Below, piece by piece: positions 1 to 8,240 of a stretch of DNA of 64,000 bases (within the stretch, counting starts at the first letter, position 1; each line of letters starts with the position of its first letter). This DNA comes from Yoonia sp. F2084L (GTDB lineage: Bacteria; Pseudomonadota; Alphaproteobacteria; Rhodobacterales; Rhodobacteraceae), in contig NZ_JALKAH010000005.1 in assembly GCF_023015625.1 (NCBI RefSeq), positions 434,001-498,000 on the forward strand, read 5' to 3'. The position numbers and the translations under genes were made by a program. Below the pieces are notes generated by a model, which saw only the letters and a list, made by a program, of their open reading frames with translations, searched no databases and had not been told where the DNA came from.

Positions 1-904
1 ATCGCGACAAGGAATGCCAGCTTTCGGGGTCTGACCAAAGCTGTTGCGGATCCAGATCGACCTCGCGAAGGCGCTCTTCCAATTGGTGGATCGACGCCAT
101 GTCGACCAACTGCATGCTTTCGCCATTGGGGCCAATACTACGCAAGGATCCCAATGCGCCTGCATTTCCTTGGCGACCTTCAAAGACCGAATTGTTCAGG
201 ACAATTCCACCGCCTATGAATGCCCCAATAAAGAAGTATGCGTAGTCTCGAAATTCCTTGCCGCGACCATAGGTCTGTTCGGCCTGACACGCGGCTGTCG
301 CATCGTTCAAGAGTGACACGACCAACCCTGTTCTCAGCTGCACCTCCGCTCTCAAGTCAACGCCTTCCCACGGTGCGAGAGCCGCTGAGAGGTCTGTGGT
401 CTGGTCTGGCCAGTTCCACACCTCAAAGGGGGCAGCTATGCCGATGCCGCATATGCGCTTTGCAAGTACCGGGTCCATCGCATCGGTAATGCTGCGCACA
501 CCGTTTTCGAGAAAATCAAAGATGTCACTGGGAATTGGAACTGGATAAGTCAGTTGCCGTTCTTCACGTAATTCACCGTTCAGGTCGATCAGCACCAAAT
601 CGGTAGACCTGCGGCCTATCTTGAGTCCGAACGAAAATACGCCGTCAGAAGCCAACCTCATTGGGATTGACGGCTTACCCACTTTGCCGCGAACGGGCTC
701 TCCGCGCTCAATTATGCCCTCACCCTCAAGACGTCGAAGAATGCTCGAAACGGTAGGGGGGGATAGTTCTGCGAGCCGTGACAAATCGCTTCCCGGCATC
801 GGGCCGTTGCGTTGGAGTAACGACAGCAAGAGCCGTTCGTTATGATCACGAACGCCTTTTTGGCTGAGCCCAGTGCTGATTGATCTGATCAATCCATCTT
901 CCAT
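1..904 (-). CDS. ROK-family transcriptional regulator (partial, C-terminus beyond the window)
   Basis: An open reading frame runs leftward from an ATG at 902-904 and is still open at the window edge, giving about 301 residues. Residues about 20-65 form a MarR-like winged helix (LLSLLQRNGPMPGSDLSRL, then PPTVSSILRRLEGEGIIERG). This is followed by a sugar-kinase-like ROK domain with KIGRRSTDLVLIDLNG and the N-D-A-T-A-A segment typical of ROK proteins. ROK regulators bind a sugar in the kinase-like domain and usually repress a divergent sugar operon. The gene is divergent from a fructose-type importer, so it is the probable local regulator. The ligand is inferred, and the missing C-terminus means zinc-motif integrity cannot be judged. 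Confidence 0.88.
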   Translation of the reverse strand, partial: MEDGLIRSISTGLSQKGVRDHNERLLLSLLQRNGPMPGSDLSRLAELSPPTVSSILRRLEGEGIIERGEPVRGKVGKPSIPMRLASDGVFSFGLKIGRRSTDLVLIDLNGELREERQLTYPVPIPSDIFDFLENGVRSITDAMDPVLAKRICGIGIAAPFEVWNWPDQTTDLSAALAPWEGVDLRAEVQLRTGLVVSLLNDATAACQAEQTYGRGKEFRDYAYFFIGAFIGGGIVLNNSVFEGRQGNAGALGSLRSIGPNGESMQLVDMASIHQLEERLREVDLDPQQLWSDPESWHSLSR

Positions 905-1078
905 AAATCTTACCTTATCCATCCAAGTAATGTGGGTAAATGGATTAATAAGAAAACTTAACTAATTAATTGACAGCTGTCCGGGAATCGGGTCACTTAA
1001 CGTCAAGCGGCAAGCATTCGCTAGCCGTACTGGTGTCAGAGTAGAGGCTTTGACGCGTTAATTGTCTGGGAGGACATC
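905..1078. promoter_or_regulatory. Divergent promoter region between ROK regulator and frcB
   Basis: A 174-base AT-rich region separates the two divergent genes. It holds a perfect 10-base palindrome GACAGCTGTC at 972-981, directly preceded by an AT-rich ACTAATTAAT tract. TTGACA at 970-975 could be a -35 element, but no good -10 box follows at the right distance. A ROK operator is expected here; which element it is remains an inference. The ribosome binding site of frcB (GGGAGGA) lies at about 1069-1075. Confidence 0.4.
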
Positions 1079-2098
1079 ATGAAAAAGTTGCTCATCGGCA
1101 CAGCTCTTGCCGCCATTACATCTGCTGGTTCTGCTATGGCGGACGGCCACGCTGTTTCCGCTTGCCTGATCACGAAAACCGATACCAACCCGTTCTTCGT
1201 AAAGATGCGCGAAGGCGCTGAAGCCGCCGCTGCCGAAGCTGGCATCACGCTTCGTTCCTATGCGGGTCAGGTTGACGGGGACCACGAAACTCAAGTAGCC
1301 GCAATCGAGACCTGCATTCTGGACGGCGCGTCCGGGATCTTGCTGACCGCTTCTGACACATCATCCATCGTTGGTGCGGTAACCCAAGCGCGTGATGCTG
1401 GGTTGTTGGTTATCGCGTTGGATACCCCACTTGAACCAATTGATGCGGCTGACGCGACATTTGCGACAGACAACTTTCTTGCAGGCGAGCTGATCGGCCA
1501 GTGGGCCGCTGCAACACTGGGCGATGACGCCGCAAATGCCAAGATTGCTTTGCTGGACCTCGCCGTCAGCCAGCCCAGTGTTGGCGTGTTGCGCGATCAA
1601 GGCTTTTTGCAAGGCTTTGGCATTGATCTTGCCGATCCCAACGTCAATGGCGACGAAGATGATCCGCGCATCGTTGGCAACGACGTGACCGCCGGTAACG
1701 AAGAAGGCGGTCGTCGCGCGATGGAAAACCTGCTTGCGGTCGATCCAGAGATCAACGTTGTCTACACGATTAACGAACCAGCAGCGGCCGGTGCCTATGA
1801 GGCGCTGAAATCCATTGGCCGTGAAAACGATGTTCTCATCGTATCCGTTGATGGTGGGTGCCCCGGTGTTCAGAACATCGCGGACGGCGTGATCGGTGCG
1901 ACAGCCCAACAGTATCCGTTGCAAATGGCGGCTTTGGGGATCGGAGCGATTGCGGCTTATGCAGCTGACGGCACGTTGCCCGAAAATACACCCGGCAAAG
2001 ACTTCTTTGACACAGGCGTCGCCTTGGTCACCGACCAGCCAGCAGACGGTGTCGAAAGCATCTCGGTCGCCGAAGGCATGGAGCTTTGCTGGGGCTAA
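1079..2098 (+). CDS. frcB: Sugar ABC transporter periplasmic binding protein, FrcB (fructose) type
   Basis: This 339-residue protein starts with a clear Sec signal ([20 protein letters not shown], then ADG) and is a periplasmic-binding-protein of the ribose/LacI fold (type I). The ligand-contact segments [17 protein letters not shown] near the mature N-terminus and [11 protein letters not shown] near residue 260 are typical of the fructose-binding FrcB group. A good Shine-Dalgarno sequence sits 5-8 bases before the ATG. It opens an frcB-frcC-frcA operon divergent from a ROK regulator, as known for rhizobial fructose importers. The family is clear; the substrate (fructose, perhaps also ribose or mannose) is inferred from similarity and synteny. 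Confidence 0.85.
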   Translation: MKKLLIGTALAAITSAGSAMADGHAVSACLITKTDTNPFFVKMREGAEAAAAEAGITLRSYAGQVDGDHETQVAAIETCILDGASGILLTASDTSSIVGAVTQARDAGLLVIALDTPLEPIDAADATFATDNFLAGELIGQWAAATLGDDAANAKIALLDLAVSQPSVGVLRDQGFLQGFGIDLADPNVNGDEDDPRIVGNDVTAGNEEGGRRAMENLLAVDPEINVVYTINEPAAAGAYEALKSIGRENDVLIVSVDGGCPGVQNIADGVIGATAQQYPLQMAALGIGAIAAYAADGTLPENTPGKDFFDTGVALVTDQPADGVESISVAEGMELCWG

Positions 2099-2148
2099 CC
2101 CAAAACCTCCTGCATCTCATCTAGGATGCAACTTAGGGCCAAAACCCT

Positions 2149-2177
2149 AAGGGGCGGGTTTTTCCCCGCCCCTTTTT
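2149..2177 (+). terminator. Intra-operon terminator/attenuator after frcB
   Basis: AAGGGGCGGG at 2149-2158 pairs perfectly with its complement at 2164-2174 around a short T loop, and a T tract follows (2173-2177). It stands between the binding-protein gene and the permease gene. Such hairpins commonly give extra frcB transcript relative to the membrane components by partial termination and protection of the 3' end. Confidence 0.75.
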
Positions 2178-2232
2178 CCAAAGTGGGATATAGTTCCACA
2201 AGTAGCACAATTCACATTGAGGGGATCGGACA

Positions 2233-3318
2233 ATGTCTGGCAACGCCGATGATTTTGAAGCCGCCATAAAGCCACCCGCCGCAGATCAGGTCGCCACATT
2301 TACCGAGCGCAAAGGGTTTCTTGCCAGATTGCAGCATGCGCTACACGTGAACCCGGCGCTTGTGCCTCTGTTTGTTCTGCTGGTTTCTATCCTGCTGTTC
2401 GGTGCCCTTTTGGGGTCCAAGTTCTTCTCTCCGTTTGCTCTGACGCTGATCCTCCAGCAGGTGCAGATCGTGGGTATCGTTGCGGCAGCCCAAAGCCTTG
2501 TCATTCTGACCGCTGGCATCGACCTAAGCGTCGGAGCCATCGCCGTTCTGTCCAGCGTCATCATGGGGCAATTCACCTTTCGCTATGGTGTTCCCGTTGA
2601 AATTGCGGTGGCCGCTGGTCTTGCCTTTGGCACATTGATCGGTTCGATCAATGGTTGGCTGGTTGCCGTGATGAAGCTTCCGCCGTTCATTGTCACACTT
2701 GGCATGTGGCAAATCGTATTGGCGGCAAACTTCCTTTATTCCGCCAACGAAACAATCCGCAGCCAAGACATTGAGCAAAACGCCCCCCTTTTGCAGTTCC
2801 TTGGTTCCACCTTCAAGATTGGCGCAGATGCAGACGGACGAGGAGGAGCGACGTTCACCTTTGGCGTCATCGCAATGGTCGCGATCTTTGCATTCCTCGC
2901 CTATGTGCTCAAACACACCGCATGGGGTCGTCACATTCACGCAGTGGGCGATGACCCGGAAGCCGCACAGCTTTCAGGTGTCAACGTGAAGCGCACATTG
3001 ATTTCCGTTTACGCAGTGACCGGGTTTATCTGTGCCATCGCGGGTTGGGCGCTTATCGGTCGTATCGGGTCCGTAAGCCCGACCTCTGGCCAACTGTTGA
3101 ACATTGAAAGCATCACGGCGGTGGTGATCGGCGGCATCTCATTGTTTGGTGGGCGCGGGTCAATCATGGGGCCGCTCTTTGGCGCCCTCATCGTCGGTGT
3201 GTTCACCCTCGGACTTCGCCTTGCCGGGGCGGATGCGCAATGGACGTTCCTTCTCATCGGGGCGCTGATTATCGGCGCTGTCGCCGTTGACCAATGGATC
3301 AGAAAGGTTTCAGCATGA
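2233..3318 (+). CDS. frcC: Sugar ABC transporter permease, FrcC type
   Basis: A 361-residue inner-membrane permease of the ribose-type family (BPD_transp_2). After a charged cytoplasmic N-terminus of about 45 residues there are eight to ten hydrophobic segments. AGIDLSVGAIAVLSSVIMG and VIGGISLFGGRGSIMGPLFG are the signature loops of the RbsC/FrcC family, the latter contacting the ATPase. It forms the channel for the sugar delivered by the upstream FrcB. The last bases overlap the frcA start (ATGA), so translation is probably coupled. Substrate assignment follows from the operon. Confidence 0.85.
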   Translation: MSGNADDFEAAIKPPAADQVATFTERKGFLARLQHALHVNPALVPLFVLLVSILLFGALLGSKFFSPFALTLILQQVQIVGIVAAAQSLVILTAGIDLSVGAIAVLSSVIMGQFTFRYGVPVEIAVAAGLAFGTLIGSINGWLVAVMKLPPFIVTLGMWQIVLAANFLYSANETIRSQDIEQNAPLLQFLGSTFKIGADADGRGGATFTFGVIAMVAIFAFLAYVLKHTAWGRHIHAVGDDPEAAQLSGVNVKRTLISVYAVTGFICAIAGWALIGRIGSVSPTSGQLLNIESITAVVIGGISLFGGRGSIMGPLFGALIVGVFTLGLRLAGADAQWTFLLIGALIIGAVAVDQWIRKVSA

Positions 3319-4109
3319 CTGTCGTGGAGAACATCGCGAATGGGTCGATTGAACCCATCCTCATGGGCCGTGGCTTGGTCAAACGCTACGGTCGCGTCAC
3401 GGCTCTCGATCACTGTGACTTCGACCTCTACCCTGGTGAAATTCTGGCTGTCATTGGCGACAATGGGGCGGGCAAATCCTCTTTGATCAAAGCCGTGTCA
3501 GGGGCAATCATACCAGATGAAGGAGAGGTGTTTCTTGAAGGCCAAAAGGTCAATTTCACCTCGCCAACTGATGCCCGCAAAGAAGGGATCGAGACAGTCT
3601 ATCAGACCCTTGCAATGTCGCCTGCACTGTCCATTGCGGACAACATGTTCATGGGCCGTGAAATCCGCAAACCTGGCTTTCGCGGTAAATACTTGCGTCA
3701 GCTGGACCGCTCCAAGATGGAACAGATCGCCCGTGACAAGCTGTCAGAGCTTGGCCTTATGACGATCCAGAACATCAACCAAGCCGTTGAAACATTGTCA
3801 GGTGGTCAGCGGCAGGGTGTGGCGGTTGCCCGTGCGGCGGCATTCGGGTCAAAAGTGATCATTCTGGACGAACCGACGGCGGCTTTGGGTGTCAAGGAGT
3901 CCCGCCGTGTGCTGGAATTGATCATTGATGTGCGCTCACGTGGTATCCCGATCATCCTGATCAGCCACAACATGCCGCATGTGTTCGAGGTCGCAGACCG
4001 TATTCATGTGCATCGTCTTGGCAAACGCCTGTGTGTGATTGACCCAAAGGACTACACGATGTCAGATGCCGTAGCGTTCATGACCGGGGCGAAAGAAGCA
4101 CCTCATTAA
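3315..4109 (+). CDS. frcA: Sugar ABC transporter ATP-binding protein, FrcA type
   Basis: A 264-residue single-domain ABC ATPase with Walker A GDNGAGKSS, signature LSGGQRQGVAVARA, Walker B VIILDEPTAALG and the switch histidine in LISHNM. Unlike RbsA or XylG it has one nucleotide-binding domain, as FrcA does. The chosen ATG at 3315 overlaps the frcC stop by four bases; a start 21 bases upstream would add residues not expected in the family. It powers import through FrcC. No kinase gene (frcK) follows; the next gene is convergent. Confidence 0.86.
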   Translation: MTVVENIANGSIEPILMGRGLVKRYGRVTALDHCDFDLYPGEILAVIGDNGAGKSSLIKAVSGAIIPDEGEVFLEGQKVNFTSPTDARKEGIETVYQTLAMSPALSIADNMFMGREIRKPGFRGKYLRQLDRSKMEQIARDKLSELGLMTIQNINQAVETLSGGQRQGVAVARAAAFGSKVIILDEPTAALGVKESRRVLELIIDVRSRGIPIILISHNMPHVFEVADRIHVHRLGKRLCVIDPKDYTMSDAVAFMTGAKEAPH

Positions 4110-4132
4110 GCCTGACTGAACGATCACCGAGG

Positions 4133-5758
4133 TCAGTTTTCACCTGCCTCTTGTGTCCCAAACACCGTTGGGTAGACATGATAGCCATCGGCAAGCAAAT
4201 CCGGCACGATCTCGTGTCTGGCAAAGAACACCAGCGCAGGTGAACACATGCTTGCATAGCTTTCGCGAAAGCGCGCATCGGCCTCCAGCCGATCAAGGAT
4301 CGCCATGCGAAACCCGTTCAGGACGGACCCTCTGTCATCGCTGCAGCTTCCACCGCGTGCGAAGGCGATGTCGGGCATCGCTTGATAGAAGACCGCGCGG
4401 ACAAAGCTGCCGTGGTTCTTGGGAACATCTGTGCGCAACTCTGCCTCTGCATGCGCCATCTCGATCCAATTCAGCCCCAGCACATCATAAATCTTGCCAT
4501 CATACGACAGGCGGATGCCCCCCGCCGGGATCGTCGCCACTGTGTATTGGCTGCCAACATCATTCAACAGGTGCCCTATCCTGATATTCCTCTCGGCAAT
4601 CCGGAATTCATCCTGAAGCCCACCGGCGTAGCGAACAAAGGGAACGGTACTGCCCAACACCAAGGCGCAAAAGCCAATCAGGCCAACCGCCCTGATAGCA
4701 GAGCTTGAATGAAACAGATGCAGCACACCCACGGCCAGAACCGGCAGCATCAAAGGGATCAGAAACTGATAAAACCGATTACCCGCAAAGTGATCACCGC
4801 CAAGCACAGTGTAAACACCCACAGCCCCGATCCAAAGGTAGGCAACGAAGACAACATAGAGCGCCCGCTCGATCACGTTACGGCGGACCAAGTATGCGCC
4901 CAGCATCACAAACATGACCACCAGCGCCACGTTGAATGGGTCCGAGAGAGACCCGCGCAGATACGCCAACCCTTGTGTAATCTGCCCTGCGGTACTCACC
5001 GAGACCTTGGCATAGAAAGTGTTTGGAAACGGATATCCGAAATAGGCAAGCCGCCACAACGTGGCAAGACCAAAGGACAACAGTGCTGACATGGCCAGCG
5101 GTGCGGCTAAGCGGGCAAACGCCCCATCTTGGTTGCGGGCCACACGGATAAACAGCGCTGCGGCCAGCGCGACGACAATCCCTTCTGGTCGCGTGACCGG
5201 CAAGAGCAAACCAAGGGCGATGATCGCCGTCAACCGCCCGCGCCCTGACGGCACGGCCACGATGTAAGACAGGCCCATGATCATCGCAATGAACAGCCCG
5301 GTGTCCATCAATGACCACAGGTTCCAGCCAAAGAAATACGGATAGACGTTGAACAAACCGATCGTGACGGTCCCCGCCAATAAGCGCCCCGACATCGCTA
5401 CTGCGATCTTTGCCGACAAGACCATTGTTAAGGCCATGAGGAAAAAGCAGGCCAAAGTGATTGCGGCAATTGGGTGGGGTGTTGCAAAGGCCCCCGCGTT
5501 CAGCAGCGTCCACAAAAGAGACGTCGACCCTTCGACCCGTTCACCCCCGATGTTGTAGACAAACCCATGTCCCTCGGTCAGGTGCCGGGCATAGACTTGG
5601 GTTATGCTGGCGTCATCAATGCCCACCTTTGGTTCCAGCACCCAGGCCGTCAATACTGTCTGAAACAGCAGTGTCAGAACCAGTGGCAACCAAAGAAAAC
5701 GCAGCGTCGCCCCAGCTGCGTCGTTGGTTCTTGGGTTGGTTTCGGTTGCTACAGTCAA
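4133..5758 (-). CDS. Membrane glycosyltransferase, GT-C fold, AftB-like (candidate D-arabinofuranosyltransferase)
   Basis: A 541-residue polytopic protein with about ten transmembrane segments and a C-terminal soluble part of about 150 residues. After the first membrane helix the periplasmic loop has the acidic pair of GT-C enzymes (VGIDDASITQVYARHLTEGH) followed by FVYN, GERVEGSTSLLW. This arrangement is shared with mycobacterial terminal arabinofuranosyltransferases of the AftB type and their Gram-negative relatives. It is the last gene of a five-gene operon whose other members make decaprenyl-phospho-arabinose, so it probably uses that donor on the periplasmic side. The acceptor (LPS, capsule, pilin or another protein) is unknown. 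Two other GT-C roles cannot be excluded from sequence alone. Confidence 0.72.
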   Translation of the reverse strand: MTVATETNPRTNDAAGATLRFLWLPLVLTLLFQTVLTAWVLEPKVGIDDASITQVYARHLTEGHGFVYNIGGERVEGSTSLLWTLLNAGAFATPHPIAAITLACFFLMALTMVLSAKIAVAMSGRLLAGTVTIGLFNVYPYFFGWNLWSLMDTGLFIAMIMGLSYIVAVPSGRGRLTAIIALGLLLPVTRPEGIVVALAAALFIRVARNQDGAFARLAAPLAMSALLSFGLATLWRLAYFGYPFPNTFYAKVSVSTAGQITQGLAYLRGSLSDPFNVALVVMFVMLGAYLVRRNVIERALYVVFVAYLWIGAVGVYTVLGGDHFAGNRFYQFLIPLMLPVLAVGVLHLFHSSSAIRAVGLIGFCALVLGSTVPFVRYAGGLQDEFRIAERNIRIGHLLNDVGSQYTVATIPAGGIRLSYDGKIYDVLGLNWIEMAHAEAELRTDVPKNHGSFVRAVFYQAMPDIAFARGGSCSDDRGSVLNGFRMAILDRLEADARFRESYASMCSPALVFFARHEIVPDLLADGYHVYPTVFGTQEAGEN

Positions 5759-5764
5759 AGCGGA

Positions 5765-6502
5765 TCAGATCTTTAGCTTCTTAAAGATGGCTTCCGGGAT
5801 TGACCGGATGATCAACATAATCAGCTGCCAGATCGGGCGCACATAAACGACGTTGCGCTTGCGGCGGACCGCATTTGCAATCGCTGTTGCCACCTCTTCG
5901 GGTTGGGCGGTCAGGCGTGCGGGCAGATCCATGCCTTGGGTCATTTGCGTTGCAACAAACCCCGGCAGAACAGTGATCACATGTACCCCTTTGCCAGCCA
6001 GCCGATTGCGTAATCCCGACAGGAACGCGGTAAAGCCCGCCTTGGCAGACCCATAGACATAGTTGGTCGCGCGCCCGCGTTCACCTGCGACCGAACTGAT
6101 GCCGATGATGGTGCCAAACCCGCGCTCTTCAAACAGGTTGGCAAAGATCGACAAGATGCTGGCGGGCCCTTCAAAGTTACTGCGCAAAACAGTCTGGGCC
6201 ATCGGCACATCGCGCTCATTCTCGGCCTGTGTACCCATATAACCGATGGCGCAGCACACGATCTCTGGCAAATCCGGCAAGCCATCGACGCATGCGCTGT
6301 AGCTGGCGGGGTCCAGGGCGTCGCACTCATGCAAGGTGACGGGCACATCATACCGCAGTTCGATATCGACCTTATCTTGCGCAAGCGTCGTAGCATTGCG
6401 CGCCGCCAACTGGATCGGATGCCCCATGGCTGCAAATCGATGCGCCACCGCGCGGGCGATGTCAGATCGTGCGCCAAGGATCAAAACAGGGCCCTTTGTC
6501 AT
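5765..6502 (-). CDS. dprE2: DprE2-like short-chain reductase (decaprenylphospho-2-keto-pentose reductase)
   Basis: A 245-residue short-chain dehydrogenase/reductase. The cofactor motif is the variant GARSDIARAVAHRFA near the N-terminus, typical of DprE2 rather than the usual TGxxxGxG. The catalytic residues are in ISSVAGERG and YVYGSAKAGF (Tyr-x-x-x-Lys). The C-terminal 20 residues are hydrophobic and basic, fitting membrane association. DprE2 reduces the 2-keto intermediate made by DprE1, completing epimerisation of prenylphospho-ribose to prenylphospho-arabinose. Its start overlaps the stop of the dprE1-like gene by four bases. Family assignment is strengthened by the neighbours. Confidence 0.84.
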   Translation of the reverse strand: MTKGPVLILGARSDIARAVAHRFAAMGHPIQLAARNATTLAQDKVDIELRYDVPVTLHECDALDPASYSACVDGLPDLPEIVCCAIGYMGTQAENERDVPMAQTVLRSNFEGPASILSIFANLFEERGFGTIIGISSVAGERGRATNYVYGSAKAGFTAFLSGLRNRLAGKGVHVITVLPGFVATQMTQGMDLPARLTAQPEEVATAIANAVRRKRNVVYVRPIWQLIMLIIRSIPEAIFKKLKI

Positions 6503-7821
6503 ATTTTTAGCCTTTTCGATTGTTCGGAGCGGAAAACGGCTGTGCTGGCCAGTTGATCCCGCATTGCGGTGAAATCTGCAATCCGGTCATCAGACGCCCG
6601 TAACGTCTCGGCGGACATATGGCTGTCCTTAGCCAGATAAAACCGGCCATGATGCTCCAATGTGATCGCCTCCAGTTTCTTGATCAGCCGGGTTGTCGCC
6701 GGGCTGACCGGAAAATCAAGGGCCAGTGTGAACCCTTCCATGGGAAAACTGAAAGGTCCGTCCTGTGGCCCCAACCGCTTCAAAACGGCCAGAAATGATC
6801 CCATCCCCGCCAGCGCTGTCTGCTTCAGTATCTTTTCCAGCCCATCATGGGCGCTGGTCTCTGGCAAAACACATTGAAACTGGGTGAACCCCTTGCGCCC
6901 ATAAATGCGATTCCAGCCCAGAATGGCATCCAGTGGATAGAAGTAGCTGTCCCAATCCACGATCCTGCTACCTGCGTTGTGCGCACCCCACCGGTAGTAG
7001 GCCGCGTTGAACGCTCTGACCGTCAGTCGGTTCAGCAAACCACCGGGCAGCAAAGCAGGAACACGCAAACGCCGTTTTTGACGCATCGTCGCTGTTTTTG
7101 CGCGCAGTCGGGCGGGGGTTTCATAGGCCGACGCATGTTCGCCCAGCATCAAAAGCGATCTCCCCAGATCCTTTCCGGTCGCCAGACAATCAATCCAGGC
7201 TACTGAATAGGTGGCAGCGGCATGCGTCTCGAAAAGCGCCATCACCGCCCCAAGATCAGATGCCGCAATCGTTCTTTGCCTGATCCAACCGGTCTCAACA
7301 GGGCGCAACCGCAGAGCCACTCGCAAGATCACCCCCGTCAGCCCCATTGCGCCAAAAGTCCAGTCGAACAGGTCGGCGTTCTGGGTGCGCGAACAACGCC
7401 TGACGTCACCCTTGGCATCACACAGATCGAACCATTCAACACAGTGACGGAAACTGCCAAACCCGTGGTGGTTCTTGCCGTGCACATCCGCAGCGACCAT
7501 GCCACCCAACGTCACGAACTTGGTCCCCGGTGTGACCCATGGAAACCACCCCCGCGGCAACATTGCCGCGATGACGTCACCCAAGATCACGCCCGCCTCT
7601 GCCGTCAGCACTCCGGTGTCCGCATCAAACGCAATGAACCGGTTCAGGCCGCACATGTTCACTGTCGCATGTGTGTTCAGCGCGCTATCGCCGTAAGCAC
7701 GGCCATTGCCACGGGCGATCATATCCTGTGCATGCACAGATGACACGACTTCATCCACGACCCGTGGCGTCTGCATTGCGACGTCATGCACCGGAAAATT
7801 CCCCCAACCGGACAGCTTCAT
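6499..7821 (-). CDS. dprE1: DprE1-like FAD oxidase (decaprenylphospho-ribose 2-oxidase)
   Basis: A 440-residue flavoprotein of the vanillyl-alcohol-oxidase/PCMH fold. FAD-binding segments are RGNGRAYGDSALN (residues 37-49) and TPGTKFVTLGGMVAADVHGK (97-116), with the following HH; the C-terminal ALO-like domain carries FSFPMEGFTLALDFP and FYLAKDSHMS. These match mycobacterial DprE1 closely, including the lysine of the AKDS motif (residue 398 here). The residue aligned with Cys387 of the tuberculosis enzyme is Ala367. The enzyme oxidises the 2-hydroxyl of prenylphospho-ribose for DprE2 to reduce. Four-base overlaps at both ends show tight translational coupling with gtrA and dprE2. Confidence 0.87.
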   Translation of the reverse strand: MKLSGWGNFPVHDVAMQTPRVVDEVVSSVHAQDMIARGNGRAYGDSALNTHATVNMCGLNRFIAFDADTGVLTAEAGVILGDVIAAMLPRGWFPWVTPGTKFVTLGGMVAADVHGKNHHGFGSFRHCVEWFDLCDAKGDVRRCSRTQNADLFDWTFGAMGLTGVILRVALRLRPVETGWIRQRTIAASDLGAVMALFETHAAATYSVAWIDCLATGKDLGRSLLMLGEHASAYETPARLRAKTATMRQKRRLRVPALLPGGLLNRLTVRAFNAAYYRWGAHNAGSRIVDWDSYFYPLDAILGWNRIYGRKGFTQFQCVLPETSAHDGLEKILKQTALAGMGSFLAVLKRLGPQDGPFSFPMEGFTLALDFPVSPATTRLIKKLEAITLEHHGRFYLAKDSHMSAETLRASDDRIADFTAMRDQLASTAVFRSEQSKRLKI

Positions 7822-8240
7822 GACAAGCTGCCCGTGGTTTGCGACCCAAAGACGAACCGGCGATCAAGGTTGTACTTGATCGTGTAGCCGATCATCAGAC
7901 CGATCACAGCACCCAGTTCGCGCATCATATGCGTGTTCCAGATGACCCAGAACAGCGTCTCGGTGATCCAGAAAATCGCCGTCGTCAGCAGTCCCATGGC
8001 AGCATAGAGCGTAAACTGGCGGCTATTGGCGCGGATCCCGGTTGCCCTATCAAAGAAGATCCAGTGTTTATCGAGGATGAATTTAACGCCTAACCCCGTC
8101 AGCGTCCCCAGACACATCGCCAGAATAAACCACTTGGCATCATTGCCTGCCATCAACGTCAGGCGCTGAACACCCAAGTTTGCAACCGTGGCAACAATCG
8201 CGAAGGCCACGTAGCGTATGATCAAAGCCTGCGCCGTCAT
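7818..8240 (-). CDS. GtrA-family small membrane protein (candidate prenylphospho-arabinose flippase component)
   Basis: A 140-residue protein with four predicted transmembrane helices and the GtrA signature FILDKHWIFF followed later by KYNLDRRFVF. GtrA proteins are thought to take part in moving polyprenyl-linked sugars across the inner membrane; the mycobacterial relative Rv3789 lies next to dprE1/dprE2. I chose the ATG at 8238-8240, which overlaps the stop of the UbiA-like gene by four bases; the reading frame could extend 11 codons upstream but would run into that gene. Position inside the arabinose operon supports a role in delivering the lipid-linked sugar to the periplasm. Confidence 0.8.
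   Translation of the reverse strand: MTAQALIIRYVAFAIVATVANLGVQRLTLMAGNDAKWFILAMCLGTLTGLGVKFILDKHWIFFDRATGIRANSRQFTLYAAMGLLTTAIFWITETLFWVIWNTHMMRELGAVIGLMIGYTIKYNLDRRFVFGSQTTGSLS

Noticed and set aside
1361-1924. 187-residue open frame opposite frcB
   Set aside because: It is an antisense shadow of a clear binding-protein gene, with no ribosome site or recognisable domain.
3009-3413. 134-residue open frame opposite frcC/frcA
   Set aside because: Antisense to two well-supported genes and low-complexity in composition.
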